Of a DNA stretch of 64,000 nucleotides, positions 26,263-35,909 are shown piece by piece. Location: positions 22,855 to 86,854 of the forward strand of contig JAVBXP010000044.1 of NCBI GenBank assembly GCA_030824495.1. The letters are read 5' to 3'. How positions within the stretch are numbered: position 1 is the stretch's first letter; every line of letters begins with the position of its first letter. The notes beneath the pieces were generated by a model. It searched no databases. It was not told the origin of the DNA and was given only the letters and a program-made list of their open reading frames with translations. Both the position numbers and the translations under genes were made by a program. This DNA comes from a bacterium. Lineage in GTDB: Bacteria > Pseudomonadota > Alphaproteobacteria > Caulobacterales > Caulobacteraceae.

Positions 26263-27944
26263 TGGTCGGGCTCCCGGATATAGGCCGAGATCTCCTGGCC
26301 GCTGAAGACCTTGCGCCACTTCGGCCCCGGCGTTCGGTCCCCAAATACGATCGCGCTCTGGGCGTCCCGGAGCGGGCGCTCGCGGAGCGGCCCGCGCGGC
26401 GCGTTCCGAACGATCACCTTGCCTTGGAGGCGTAGGAAGGCGACGTGGCCCTGATTGCCGTTATCGATGATCACCACCGTCGGGATGGTGTGGCTGGTGA
26501 GCGCGCTGGCGACATGCAGTTCGTGCTCGATCGCCTGGCGCTGCGTCGCGATCTCGCCGCCCCAGGAGTCGTCGGCCTTTGTCGACAACAGGCCGAGCGC
26601 CACGAAATAGGCGGGCCACGCGCGCCGAAGCGGAACGCCCATCAGGGTCGCAAGCGCAACGCCAAGCGTCGCAAGGGTCGCCAGTAGGCGTGAGCCGCCA
26701 GAATAGCCGAACAGGAACGGCATCACGTCCGGCGATGCGAAGGCCGTAACCGCGGCGCCGTCCCACGGATTCAGCTGCACGCCGAGCGCCAGGACCCCGA
26801 GCAGGCCCGCTAGGCCGACCAGTATGGCGCCAGCGGCGAGCACGCGGGTCCTATAGGGGGCGGACATCTCCCACGTGCTCAGCGGACGGGCGGCCAACAG
26901 CCAGAGCATCGGCACGAAGAACTCGAAATAGCGTCCCCAGAGCCGCTTGGTCTCGGTCTCTATCGCCGCCATCTTGAACGAGAAGATTGCGACCATGGCC
27001 AGGGTTCCAGCCAGGCAGAGCGCCGCGAACAGGAAGGTCAGGTCGCCTGCGTCGGCGCGAAGCAGCCCGCGCTGGCGGATCACGACGGCCGCCGCGATCA
27101 CCGGGACGGCGACCAGCACCGTCGTCAAGGACAGCATGGCCGTGGCCGAAAGCGCCGCCATGCCGACCGCATTCGTGGCCGGCTCGCGACCGAGGTGTTC
27201 CGAATAGGCCGCACCGGAGAAGAAGGTGACCGCCTGTCCCAAGGACTGGCCGTCGATGAGCTCGATGCCGGTTCCGATCACCATGAAGGCGAGCCCGAAG
27301 AGCGCCACTCGGCCGAGCAGCAGCGCCAATGTGGTGCGGCGGAGCAGCGCCTCGACAAGACAAAGCGCGACATAGGCGGCGACCACGACAACGCCGTGCG
27401 GCTTGATCAGCACCAGGCCGCCGGCCAAGCCGCCGACAAGTCCGGCGCTGAGCAACGGACGGGAGGACGTCCGGTAGAGGACGTAGACGATCAGGCTGAG
27501 CAGCCCGGCGTAGACCCCGTCCGGCATCGCGGCGAAAGCGTATCGGTAATAGGGGAAGACCGCGGCGATCAGCAGGAAGCCGAGCGCGACCTTGCGGCCG
27601 GTCTCCTTGAGCGCGATCAGGTAAAGAAGGCCCAGGCCGCCGAAATAGGACGCGGCGCCGATGAGCCTCATCCACGGGACGAGGTTCAACGATAGGGCGT
27701 CCACCGATCGGACAAGCCAGAAATAGAGCGTATTTGCGACCGGCTGGACGGTCTTGTAGCGGTCAGGATCGATCGCCAGTTCGCGTCCGTAGAGCGCGCG
27801 GATCAGATAGGCGCCCTCATCGGCCGCATAGAGCGGAAGCTCCGCGAACAGCCGATTCACATAGAAGAGCAAAACCCCGGCGCCGGCGCATAGGACAAGA
27901 GCCTGGCCCAACCAAGGGCCCCATTTTCTAGACCACCCGCGCAC
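26259..27944 (-). CDS. GT-C family membrane glycosyltransferase (ArnT/PMT-like)
   Basis: A 561-residue protein with about eleven membrane helices. An acidic motif in the first periplasmic loop (LYAADEGAYLIRALYG) corresponds to the catalytic DE region of polyprenyl-phosphate-dependent GT-C enzymes. A soluble C-terminal part (VVIIDNGNQGHVAFLRLQG) follows. It should move a sugar from a lipid carrier to a periplasmic or envelope acceptor. It is first of a tightly overlapping operon with the lipoprotein, GT2 and SMR genes. The start is GTG 27944, with no upstream alternative. The acceptor is unknown. Confidence 0.85.
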   Translation of the reverse strand: MRGWSRKWGPWLGQALVLCAGAGVLLFYVNRLFAELPLYAADEGAYLIRALYGRELAIDPDRYKTVQPVANTLYFWLVRSVDALSLNLVPWMRLIGAASYFGGLGLLYLIALKETGRKVALGFLLIAAVFPYYRYAFAAMPDGVYAGLLSLIVYVLYRTSSRPLLSAGLVGGLAGGLVLIKPHGVVVVAAYVALCLVEALLRRTTLALLLGRVALFGLAFMVIGTGIELIDGQSLGQAVTFFSGAAYSEHLGREPATNAVGMAALSATAMLSLTTVLVAVPVIAAAVVIRQRGLLRADAGDLTFLFAALCLAGTLAMVAIFSFKMAAIETETKRLWGRYFEFFVPMLWLLAARPLSTWEMSAPYRTRVLAAGAILVGLAGLLGVLALGVQLNPWDGAAVTAFASPDVMPFLFGYSGGSRLLATLATLGVALATLMGVPLRRAWPAYFVALGLLSTKADDSWGGEIATQRQAIEHELHVASALTSHTIPTVVIIDNGNQGHVAFLRLQGKVIVRNAPRGPLRERPLRDAQSAIVFGDRTPGPKWRKVFSGQEISAYIREPDQ

Positions 27945-28035
27945 TCGCCCAGCCCGCCACTAAAAAACGACGCCCGCCCCCGGGTTCGATATCAAGCTAT
28001 AGTAGCGGTCGACCAAAAATCCACTACGCAACGAT

Positions 28036-29661
28036 CTAGGTGCGTGTCGCCATCATGCTGCGCGCGACCGCCTCGGCGACCTTGATGCCGTCGATGGCCG
28101 CTGAGAGGATGCCGCCGGCATAGCCAGCGCCTTCGCCGGCGGGGAACAGCTGGCGCGTGTTCAGGCTTTGGAACGCCGCGTCGCGGGTGATGCGGACGGG
28201 CGAGGAGGTTCGGGTCTCCACGCCGGTCAGCACCGCGTCGTCGGCGCTGAAGCCTGGGATCTGCCGCCCGAAGACCGGCAGCGCCTCCCTGATCGCGGTG
28301 ATGGCGTATTCCGGCAGACACGAGGCCAGGTCCGTGGGCGTGACCCCCGGCCGGTAGGATGGGGCCACTGCGCCGAGGGCGGTCGAGGCGCGCGCCGCCA
28401 GGAAGTCGCCGACCCGCTGGCCTGGCGCGGCGTAGGTCTTGCCGCCGGCCTTGAAGGCCTGGGCCTCCCATTTGCGCTGCAGCTCGATGCCGGCGAGCGG
28501 ATGGTCGGGATAGTCCTTGTCCGGTGTGATGCCGACCACGATCCCGGCGTTGGCGTTGCGCTCATTGCGGGAATACTGGCTCATGCCGTTGGTCACGACG
28601 CGGCCGGGTTCCGAGGCCGCAGCGACTACGGTTCCGCCTGGACACATGCAGAAGCTGTAGACCGTCCGGCCGTTGGAGCAGTGATGCGACAGGCTGTAGG
28701 CCGCCGCGCCCAGATCCTCATGACCGGCGTTCGTGCCGAAGCGGGCACGGTCGATCCAGGACTGCGGATGCTCGATCCGGAAGCCGATCGAGAACGGCTT
28801 GGCCTCGATATGGACGCCGCGGTCGAAGAGCATCTGGAAAGTGTCGCGGGCGCTGTGGCCGACGGCGAGCACCACGTGATCGGCTTCGATATAACCGCCA
28901 TCCTGCAGGACCACGCCGCGAACCTTGCGCACGCCGTCAGGACCAATGGCGACATCGATGTCCTCGACGCGATTCTCGAAGCGGTATTCTCCGCCCAGCG
29001 CCTCGATCTTCTCGCGCATGCTTTCGACCATCGTCACAAGCCGGAACGTGCCGACGTGTGGATGGGCCTCGGTCAAGATCTCGGGCGGCGCGCCCGCCAG
29101 GACGAACTCGGTCAGCACCTTGCGGCCCAGATGGCGCGGATCCTTCACCTGGCTGTAGAGTTTGCCGTCGGAGAAAGTCCCTGCCCCACCTTCGCCGAAC
29201 TGGACGTTGGACTCAGGGTTCAGCACGCCTTTGCGCCACAGGCCCCAGGTGTCCTTGGTCCGTTCGCGCACGACCTTGCCGCGATCCAGGATGATCGGCC
29301 GAAAGCCCATCTCCGCCAGGATCAAGCCGACGAACAAGCCGCATGGGCCAGCCCCGATCACCACCGGGCGGCTCCCGAACTCGGCGGGGGCCTGGGCGAC
29401 TGGGCGATAGGCGGTGTCCGGAGTGGGCTGGACGTTGCGGTCCCCGGCAAAGCGGGCCAGGATCTGCGCCTCGTCGCGCAGGACGACATCGACCGAATAG
29501 ACCATCAGGATCGCGGCCTTGCGGCGCGCATCGTTGGCGCGGCGCGCCACGGCGAACGAGATCAGATCGTCGGCAGGCACGCCCAGGCGCTCGAGAATGG
29601 CGGCGGGCAGCGCCGCCGCCTCGTGGCCGAGGGGCAGTTTCAGTTCGGTCAGTCGCAGCAT
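28036..29661 (-). CDS. FAD-dependent dehydrogenase (COG2509 type)
   Basis: A 541-residue flavoprotein. An N-terminal RNA-binding-like segment (LTELKLPLGHEAAALPAAI) precedes the Rossmann motif VVIGAGPCGLFVGLILAEMG at about residue 100. NVQFGEGGAGTFSDGKL, VLAVGHSARDTFQML, FCMCPGGTVVAAASE and the C-terminal GEGAGYAGGILSAAIDG also match this group. Family members are widespread but of unknown substrate. It is preceded by a 46-bp gap from the SDR gene on the same strand and followed by the glycosyltransferase operon. Confidence 0.88.
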   Translation of the reverse strand: MLRLTELKLPLGHEAAALPAAILERLGVPADDLISFAVARRANDARRKAAILMVYSVDVVLRDEAQILARFAGDRNVQPTPDTAYRPVAQAPAEFGSRPVVIGAGPCGLFVGLILAEMGFRPIILDRGKVVRERTKDTWGLWRKGVLNPESNVQFGEGGAGTFSDGKLYSQVKDPRHLGRKVLTEFVLAGAPPEILTEAHPHVGTFRLVTMVESMREKIEALGGEYRFENRVEDIDVAIGPDGVRKVRGVVLQDGGYIEADHVVLAVGHSARDTFQMLFDRGVHIEAKPFSIGFRIEHPQSWIDRARFGTNAGHEDLGAAAYSLSHHCSNGRTVYSFCMCPGGTVVAAASEPGRVVTNGMSQYSRNERNANAGIVVGITPDKDYPDHPLAGIELQRKWEAQAFKAGGKTYAAPGQRVGDFLAARASTALGAVAPSYRPGVTPTDLASCLPEYAITAIREALPVFGRQIPGFSADDAVLTGVETRTSSPVRITRDAAFQSLNTRQLFPAGEGAGYAGGILSAAIDGIKVAEAVARSMMATRT

Positions 29662-29707
29662 GGCGCCTATGTAGCCGTTAGCGGCCCTAAGGGAAGCCTA
29701 GGTCGTT

Positions 29708-30490
29708 TCAGTCCACCGCCACGGTGTAGTTGAGCGCCAGGCGGCCACCGTCGGGATAGATCGTCTGTCCGGTCATGTAGGACGCGTCCTCGCTGGCCAG
29801 GAAGACGGCCACGCGGCCGATCTCCTCGGGCTCGCCGAAGCGCTTCAGGGGCGTCCGTTGCAGGACGCGATGGCGAGCCTCGTCGTTCTCCATCACGCCT
29901 TTCAGTATGTCGGTGACGATTGTGCCGGGGCCGATGGCGTTCACACGGATGCCGTAGGGGGCGAGGCCCAAGGCCATGGCCTTGGTCAGCTGGTTTATGC
30001 CGCCTTTCGAGGTCACGTAGGCGATCTGGTTGGGGATCGCGAGGACGGCGTTGATCGAGGACATATTGATGATCGAACCCTTGATCTTGGCGTCGACCAT
30101 GTGCCGAGCGACGATCTGTCCGACGATAAAGGGCGCGCGAAGATTGACCGCCAAGACGCGATCGAAGTCTTCCAACTCAGCTTCCAGAATGTCGCCGGGC
30201 GCCAGAATCCCGGCATTGCTGACCAGCACCTCGATCCGCCCCAGCAGCGCGGCGGCCCGGATGACCGCCTTGCTCGTCGCCTCGGCGTCGGCCAGGTCGC
30301 AACCGATGGCGTGAACCTTTCGTCCGGTGCGCTCCGCCAGATCCTGAGCCGCGGCGGTGACCCGCGGCTCATCAAGATCCAGCAGCACCAGATCGCAACC
30401 TTCCTTGGCGAAAGCCTCGGCGCAGCCCAAGCCAATGCCGCCCGCTGCTCCGGTGATCAGGGCGGTCCGCCCCTCCAGCCGGCCGCTCAC
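29708..30490 (-). CDS. Short-chain dehydrogenase/reductase
   Basis: A 260-residue classical SDR. The cofactor site is [10 protein letters not shown], the structural motif is SNAGIL (NAG), and the catalytic residues are Ser in [10 protein letters not shown] and the YVTSKGG pair (Tyr and Lys). The start is taken as GTG 30490, overlapping the glyoxalase stop as GTGA. It ends in [15 protein letters not shown]. It is likely to oxidise or reduce a small hydroxy or keto compound; coupling with the glyoxalase gene suggests aldehyde detoxification or sugar metabolism, not resolved further. Confidence 0.9.
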   Translation of the reverse strand: MSGRLEGRTALITGAAGGIGLGCAEAFAKEGCDLVLLDLDEPRVTAAAQDLAERTGRKVHAIGCDLADAEATSKAVIRAAALLGRIEVLVSNAGILAPGDILEAELEDFDRVLAVNLRAPFIVGQIVARHMVDAKIKGSIINMSSINAVLAIPNQIAYVTSKGGINQLTKAMALGLAPYGIRVNAIGPGTIVTDILKGVMENDEARHRVLQRTPLKRFGEPEEIGRVAVFLASEDASYMTGQTIYPDGGRLALNYTVAVD

Positions 30491-30927
30491 CAGGCACCCG
30501 TATTGGGCATCGACGCCCAAGGCTCGGCCGGCTCCTTCCGCTCGCCCGCCTGAAGCAGTTCGATGGAAATGCCGTCCGGCGAGCGGACGAAGGCCATGTG
30601 CCCGTCACGCGGGGGCCGATTGATGGTCACGCCGCCATCGGCCAACCGTTGGCAAACCGCATAGATGTCGTCCACGGCATAGGCCAGGTGCCCGAAATTG
30701 CGGCCGCCCGAATAGTCTTCCGGGTCCCAGTTGTAGGTCAGCTCGACCATCGGGGCCTTGTTCTGCCGGGCGGCGTCTTCGTCTCCGGGAGCGCAAAGGA
30801 AGACCAGGGTAAATCGACCCCCTGAACTCTCGCTGCGGGACACTTCGACCAACCCAAGCTTGCTGCAATAGAAGTCCAGCGAGGCGTCAAGGTCGGCGAC
30901 CCGAACCATGGTGTGCAGGTATCTCAA
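30487..30927 (-). CDS. gloA: Glyoxalase I-like lactoylglutathione lyase
   Basis: A 146-residue VOC-fold metalloenzyme that turns the methylglyoxal-glutathione adduct into lactoylglutathione. Metal ligands are visible as His in LHTMVRV, Glu in VELTYNWD, His in [10 protein letters not shown] and Glu in GISIELLQ. The start is TTG 30927, which makes the N-terminus RYLHTMVRV as in GloA and has GAGGAAG 9 nt upstream. The C-terminal tail after [13 protein letters not shown] is longer than usual. It overlaps the SDR gene. Confidence 0.9.
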   Translation of the reverse strand: MRYLHTMVRVADLDASLDFYCSKLGLVEVSRSESSGGRFTLVFLCAPGDEDAARQNKAPMVELTYNWDPEDYSGGRNFGHLAYAVDDIYAVCQRLADGGVTINRPPRDGHMAFVRSPDGISIELLQAGERKEPAEPWASMPNTGAW

Positions 30928-31174
30928 GGCGGAAAACTTCCTCTGAGGCTGTCAATTCTTGGCGGCGTCTTGGCGTTAAAGACCAAGCAAGGCTGTGCTG
31001 CAATCCTGCGGCGCCCGGGGCACATTATCCGCGCTTTGCGCAACCTGTCCGCGATTTCATTTGCAGTCGCAGAACGCTGGCATCACAAGGCGCTACAACC
31101 CAATTAGCGGGCCGGGGCGTACGATTGCGATTCAATGCAGTCGCGACCCCAATGCTGCGCGAGGAAACGGCAGG

Positions 31175-32245
31175 ATGCGGCTCAAACCACAGTACCTTTT
31201 CGTCGTCATCCTGGTCGGCGTGCTCGCCGTCGCCTTTGCGATCGGCACGATGGCCAACCGCGGCAAGTCGGGCTCGGCCGAAGCCAAGACCACCCAATCA
31301 GGCAAAATTGAGCTGCCGACCGTCCAGGCGGTTCTAACGCCCGAAGTGGCGCGGGAATATGACGTCGTGATCCGTGGCCGTACCGAAGCGGCGCGCAGCG
31401 TCATCACCCGCGCCGAGTCAGCCGGCGTGGTGGCCGCGACACCGGCCGTCGAGGGCTCGCTGGTGCGCAAGGGTGCTGTCCTCTGCCGCCTGAACATCGA
31501 TGCACGCCAAGCCCTGCTGGACCAAGCCCGCGCTAACCTTCGCTCCAAGCAGCTCCAGCACAAGGCCTCGGCTGACCTCGCCGCCAAGGGCTTCCGCTCG
31601 CCGACCCAGCTGCTGCAGGACCAAGCCAACCTGGATTCCGCCTCGGCCCTCGTGCGGCAGGCCGAGGTGGGCGTCGAGCAGATGAACATCCGCGCGCCGT
31701 TCGACGGCGTGTTCGACAATCGCGAGGCCGAAATCGGGACCTATCTGGCGCCCGGCCAGCCCTGCGGCACGATGATCGAACTGAACCCTCTGTTGATCGT
31801 CGGCGACCTGCCGGAGACGGAAGCCTCGAAGATCCGGGTCGGCGCGAGCGCCAACGCCCAGTTGGTCTCGGGCGAAACGCTGAGCGGCCGAGTGCGCTAC
31901 GCCGCGCGCGAAGCCGATCCCCAAACCCGCACCTACCGGGTGGAGATCACCGCGCCCAACCCGCAACTGACCCGTTCGGGGCTTTCGGCGACGATCCATA
32001 TCGCCTCGGGCGTCGGGCCTGCCCATCTGGTGCCGCTGTCCTCGCTGGTGCTTGACGCGAGCGGCGTTCAGGGCGTGCGGTATGTGCTGCCCGACGACAA
32101 GGTCGCCTTCGCCAAGGTCAATGTGATCCAGGAAACGCCGCAGGGCATCTGGGTGACCGGCCTGAAGGGACCCACCCGCGTGATCACCGTCGGCCAATCG
32201 TACGTGGCCGAGGGTCAAAAGGTTCGAGTGGCCGCGGCGCGCTAG
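31175..32245 (+). CDS. RND efflux periplasmic adaptor (MFP/HlyD family)
   Basis: A 356-residue adaptor with one N-terminal membrane anchor (YLFVVILVGVLAVAFAIG). It then has a barrel-lipoyl region (RAESAGVVAATPAVEGSLVRKGAVL), a helical hairpin and MNIRAPFDGVFDNREAEIGTYL. It links the inner-membrane pump to an outer-membrane channel. ATG 31175 has GAGGAAA upstream; the longer frame to 30995 lacks support. It is 31 bp before the RND pump gene and clearly co-transcribed. No TolC-like gene is in the operon, so the channel must come from elsewhere. Confidence 0.93.
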   Translation: MRLKPQYLFVVILVGVLAVAFAIGTMANRGKSGSAEAKTTQSGKIELPTVQAVLTPEVAREYDVVIRGRTEAARSVITRAESAGVVAATPAVEGSLVRKGAVLCRLNIDARQALLDQARANLRSKQLQHKASADLAAKGFRSPTQLLQDQANLDSASALVRQAEVGVEQMNIRAPFDGVFDNREAEIGTYLAPGQPCGTMIELNPLLIVGDLPETEASKIRVGASANAQLVSGETLSGRVRYAAREADPQTRTYRVEITAPNPQLTRSGLSATIHIASGVGPAHLVPLSSLVLDASGVQGVRYVLPDDKVAFAKVNVIQETPQGIWVTGLKGPTRVITVGQSYVAEGQKVRVAAAR

Positions 32246-32276
32246 GCGCGCCCGCCGCTCTTCAGGAGACAAGCCT

Positions 32277-35200
32277 ATGATCGGACCTCTGATCGACGGC
32301 GCGATCAAACGGCGGAAGGTGGTGCTGGCCGTCACCTTGATCGCCAGCCTGTTCGGACTATTCGCCTATCTCGCGATGCCGCGGGAATCCGACCCGAACA
32401 TCGACTTCCCGTTCATCGCCGTGGTCGTCCCCTACCCTGGGGTCAGCCCCGAGGACGCCGAGCGCCTGCTTGTGCGCCCGCTGGAGACCGAGCTCCAGAC
32501 GATTGAGGGCATCAAGGAAATGAACGCCGTCGCCCGCCAGGGCATGGCGGTCGTGAACCTCGAGTTCGAAGCCGACTTCGACAAGGACAAGGCCCTGGCC
32601 GAAGTGCGCGCCAAGGTCGATCTGGCGCGTGGCGAATTCCCGCCCGACGCCGAAGAACCGATCATCGAGGAAGCCAACGCCTCGGGCGAGCCGATCATCG
32701 GAATCGTGCTGTCGGGCGCCGCGCCCGAACGCACCCTGTTCCAAGTCGCCCGCAGTCTGCAGGACCGTCTGGAAAGCGCGCCCGGCGTGCTGGAGGTCTA
32801 TCTGAACGGTGGCCGAGAGGAAGTCCTTGAGGTCACCATCGACCCGGTGCGTATGGAGGCGGCCAACGTCAGCCCTGGCGAACTGGCCCAGGTGATCGGT
32901 CGCAACAATCAGCTGGTCCCCGCCGGCAACCTGGAATCCGGAACCGGCAAGTTCGCGGTGAAGGTGCCCGGCGTGGTCAACTCGCCGGCCGACATCCTGG
33001 CCCTGCCGATCAAGAAGAACGGCGACCGACTGATCACCGTCGGCGACATCGGCGACGTTCGTCGGACCTTCAAGGAAGCGACCTACATCACCCGCTTCAA
33101 CGGCCAGCCGGCCTTCTCGGTCGATGTCGCGAAACGGTCGGGCGCCAACATCCTTGATACGGTGAAGGAGGTCCGCAAGGTCGTCACCGAAGAGCAGAAG
33201 CGTTGGCCCGAAACGGTCAAGGTCTCCTACATCTTCGACCAGAGCGACTTCATCGGCCGCACCCTGGTGGTGCTGGAAAGCGGCCTGTTGATCGCCACCA
33301 TCCTGGTCATGCTGATCATCGTCGCCACCCTGGGCATCCGCCAGGGCCTGATGGTCGGGGCGGCCATCCCTGCCTGCTTCATGCTGGCCTTTCTGATGCT
33401 GAACGCCATGGGCGTGACGCTGAACCAGATGGTGATGTTCGGCCTGGTGCTGGCCGTCGGCATCCTGGTCGACGGCGGCATCGTCGTGGTCGAATACGCC
33501 GACCGGAAGATGGCCGAGGGCATGCCCAAGGAGGAGGCCTTCGCCGCCGCCGGCAAGCGGATGTTCTGGCCGGTGCTGAACGGCACACTGACGACGCTCT
33601 GCGCCTTCCTGCCGTTCCTCTTCTGGAATTCGATCCCCGGCAAGTTCATGAGCTTCTTGCCCATGACCCTGTTCTACGTGCTGGGCGCCTCGATCTTCAT
33701 CGCCTTGATCTTTACACCGGCGCTGGGCTCGATCTTCGGACGCAAGGCGGCCGTGGACGCCGAACACCTGGCCCAGATCGAAAAGTCGGAACGCGGCGAT
33801 CCACGCGAGATGACCGGCTTCATGGGCTGGTATGCGCGCACCATCGACGTGCTCGGCCGCCATCCTGGCCGCACGCTGCTGGCGACCCTGGCGGTCATCG
33901 TACTCGTGGTCTGGGCGTTCATCCTGGAGAAGAAACCCACCGAGTTCTTCCTCCAGCAGGACCCGGAATATGTGAACGTCTATGTGAAGGCCCGCGGGAA
34001 CCTGTCCCCCGAGGGCCAGGACATCCTCGTCCGGCAGGTCGAGGAGCGCCTCAAAGGCGTCAAGGGCGTCAATTCGATCTACACCCGCACCGGCACCACC
34101 AGCCCTGGCGGCGGCCCCAACCAGGCGCCGAACGATACGGTCGGGCGCCTGAGCCTGGACTTCGTCGACTATGAGCAACGCCAAGAGCTGGGGCTCATCG
34201 GCAAGGACATCGCCAACGAGATCCGCAAACGGGTGACCAATATCCCGGGCATCGAGGTCGAGGTGCGCGAGCCGCAAGGCGGGCCGCCGACCGGCAAGGA
34301 CGTCCAGGTCGAGCTCCGCAGCCAGGACCCAGTCGCTCTCAACAAGGCCGCCGACATCGTGAAGGCCAAGTTCGCCAGCGACCGCCAGCTCTATGAGTTG
34401 GAGGACAACCGCACCTCGCCCGGTATCGAGTGGAACCTCACCGTCGACCGTGAGGCCGCCGGCCGCTACGGCGTCGACGTGCTGAGCGTCGGCCAAGCCA
34501 TTCAGTTTGTCACCGGCGGGGTCCTGGTCGGCCGCTTCCGCCCCGACGACGCCGACGACGAGCTCGATATCCGTGTGCGCTTCCCGCCCGAGCACCGCAA
34601 TGTCGCGGCCTTTGACTCCTTGAAGATCGCCACCCAACTCGGCCCCGTGCCCGCCAGCTACTTCATCAAGCAGGTGCCGGCCCAGCAGGTGACCTCGATC
34701 CAACGGCGCGACGGCCAGCGGCTGGTGGTCATCCAGGCCAACACCATCGAAGGCGTCGCCGCCAACCAGAAGATCGCCGAACTGCGTCCCTGGCTGGAGA
34801 AGGCCGACATCGACCCCGCCGTGCGCTGGAAGTTCACCGGGGCCGACGAGGAGGGCCGCGAGGCCGCGACCTTCTTCGTGACCGCCATGGCCGTGTCGCT
34901 GTTCCTGATGGCGGTGATCCTGCTTTGGCAGTTCAACTCGTACTACGGCGTGCTGGTCACCCTTTCGGCCGTGGCGCTGTCCACGGTGGGGGTCCTGCTC
35001 GGCGTGGTGGTGAACCTGGCCCACACCTTCGACTACATCTCGGTGATCATGCTGGGCACCGGCGTGGTCGCCCTGGCCGGAGTGGTGGTCGGGCACAACA
35101 TCGTGCTGGTCGACACCTTCTACCAGCTAAGGCGGGCTGGCTTCCCGGCCGACGAGGCCGCGGTGCGGGCCGCGACCCAGCGGTTCCGGCCGGTCATGCT

Positions 35201-35519
35201 GACCACACTCGTGACCGTCGTCGGCCTGCTGCCGCTGATGTTCCAGGTCCACCCGAATTTCCATGGCTTCCATGTGGAGTACAAGGCGCCCGGGTCGGAA
35301 TGGTGGGTGCAGTTGTCGGCCGCCGTGGTGTGGGGGCTGTCTTTCGCCACCCTGCTGACCCTGATCCTGACGCCGGTGCTGTTGGCCGCGCCCAAGGTCG
35401 CCGCCCGGCGGTTCGACTGGCTGTGGGGTCGCACCGGCGCCCGCTGGTTCCCACAGCGTCAGAAGACGCGGCAAGACCCTCTGGCGACAGGCGATGACCT
35501 ACCCAAGGCGGCCGAGTAG
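32277..35519 (+). CDS. RND-family efflux pump permease
   Basis: A 1080-residue resistance-nodulation-division transporter with the expected twelve helices and two large periplasmic loops. Typical segments are AMPRESDPNIDFPFIAVVVPYPG, the TM4 proton-relay region LVLAVGILVDGGIVVVEYADRKM and, in the second half, GVVALAGVVVGHNIVLVDTFYQ. It starts with a good AGGAGA site. Its N-terminal YLAMPRESDP and the unusual TM10 region GVVVGHNIV resemble the less-studied HAE-like RND branch near CusA/multidrug families. The substrate is unknown. It forms an operon with the adaptor gene. Confidence 0.95.
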   Translation: MIGPLIDGAIKRRKVVLAVTLIASLFGLFAYLAMPRESDPNIDFPFIAVVVPYPGVSPEDAERLLVRPLETELQTIEGIKEMNAVARQGMAVVNLEFEADFDKDKALAEVRAKVDLARGEFPPDAEEPIIEEANASGEPIIGIVLSGAAPERTLFQVARSLQDRLESAPGVLEVYLNGGREEVLEVTIDPVRMEAANVSPGELAQVIGRNNQLVPAGNLESGTGKFAVKVPGVVNSPADILALPIKKNGDRLITVGDIGDVRRTFKEATYITRFNGQPAFSVDVAKRSGANILDTVKEVRKVVTEEQKRWPETVKVSYIFDQSDFIGRTLVVLESGLLIATILVMLIIVATLGIRQGLMVGAAIPACFMLAFLMLNAMGVTLNQMVMFGLVLAVGILVDGGIVVVEYADRKMAEGMPKEEAFAAAGKRMFWPVLNGTLTTLCAFLPFLFWNSIPGKFMSFLPMTLFYVLGASIFIALIFTPALGSIFGRKAAVDAEHLAQIEKSERGDPREMTGFMGWYARTIDVLGRHPGRTLLATLAVIVLVVWAFILEKKPTEFFLQQDPEYVNVYVKARGNLSPEGQDILVRQVEERLKGVKGVNSIYTRTGTTSPGGGPNQAPNDTVGRLSLDFVDYEQRQELGLIGKDIANEIRKRVTNIPGIEVEVREPQGGPPTGKDVQVELRSQDPVALNKAADIVKAKFASDRQLYELEDNRTSPGIEWNLTVDREAAGRYGVDVLSVGQAIQFVTGGVLVGRFRPDDADDELDIRVRFPPEHRNVAAFDSLKIATQLGPVPASYFIKQVPAQQVTSIQRRDGQRLVVIQANTIEGVAANQKIAELRPWLEKADIDPAVRWKFTGADEEGREAATFFVTAMAVSLFLMAVILLWQFNSYYGVLVTLSAVALSTVGVLLGVVVNLAHTFDYISVIMLGTGVVALAGVVVGHNIVLVDTFYQLRRAGFPADEAAVRAATQRFRPVMLTTLVTVVGLLPLMFQVHPNFHGFHVEYKAPGSEWWVQLSAAVVWGLSFATLLTLILTPVLLAAPKVAARRFDWLWGRTGARWFPQRQKTRQDPLATGDDLPKAAE

Positions 35520-35539
35520 AACGCCGCGCCGACGGTCGG

Positions 35540-35836
35540 TCAGGCTCCCCGCTTCAGGAGCCGTCGGCGGTTGGCGCGGACCTTCCTCCGGTAGAGAGCG
35601 ATCGCCTTGGAAGGGCCGACGTGGGCGGCCGCGCCGGTCATGGCGCCGAACGCCAATTGGCTCTGCACCTCCATCGCGGCCTGGATCTTTTCCGAGACCA
35701 TCAACTGAGCCTCAGTCGCGGCCCCTGCTCCGCCGCCGGCCATCTTCATCATTCGCAGAGCGACCACGGTGTTGGCCTCTGTCCCCAGCCGCAGAGCGTT
35801 GAGCGACAGTCTTAGCCACGGATTTGCAGCGGTCAT
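35540..35836 (-). CDS. Small conserved helical protein of unknown function
   Basis: A 98-residue basic, helix-rich protein (LGTEANTVVALRMMKMAGG, AQLMVSEKIQAAMEVQSQLAFG, then a basic tail RRKVRANRRRLLKRGA). The amphipathic pattern recalls phasin-like or DNA-associated proteins, but no family is recognised. It lies convergent to the RND pump gene and downstream of an ABC transporter on the same strand. Confidence 0.65.
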   Translation of the reverse strand: MTAANPWLRLSLNALRLGTEANTVVALRMMKMAGGGAGAATEAQLMVSEKIQAAMEVQSQLAFGAMTGAAAHVGPSKAIALYRRKVRANRRRLLKRGA

Positions 35837-35909
35837 GGATGGATCCCCAGAGGAGCCGGGCAGGCTCCACGCGGATTAACCCCGCCGCGAGGTTTCCGTT
35901 GCCACGACT

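Noticed and set aside
28168..29733. 521-codon frame antisense to the FAD dehydrogenase
   Set aside because: No motif, no ribosome site, fully covered by a real flavoprotein on the other strand.
32358..35096. 912-codon open frame antisense to the RND pump
   Set aside because: It is a mirror of the high-GC coding strand: low-complexity His/Asp/Gly-rich translation, no family motif, and the opposite strand is a clear RND permease.
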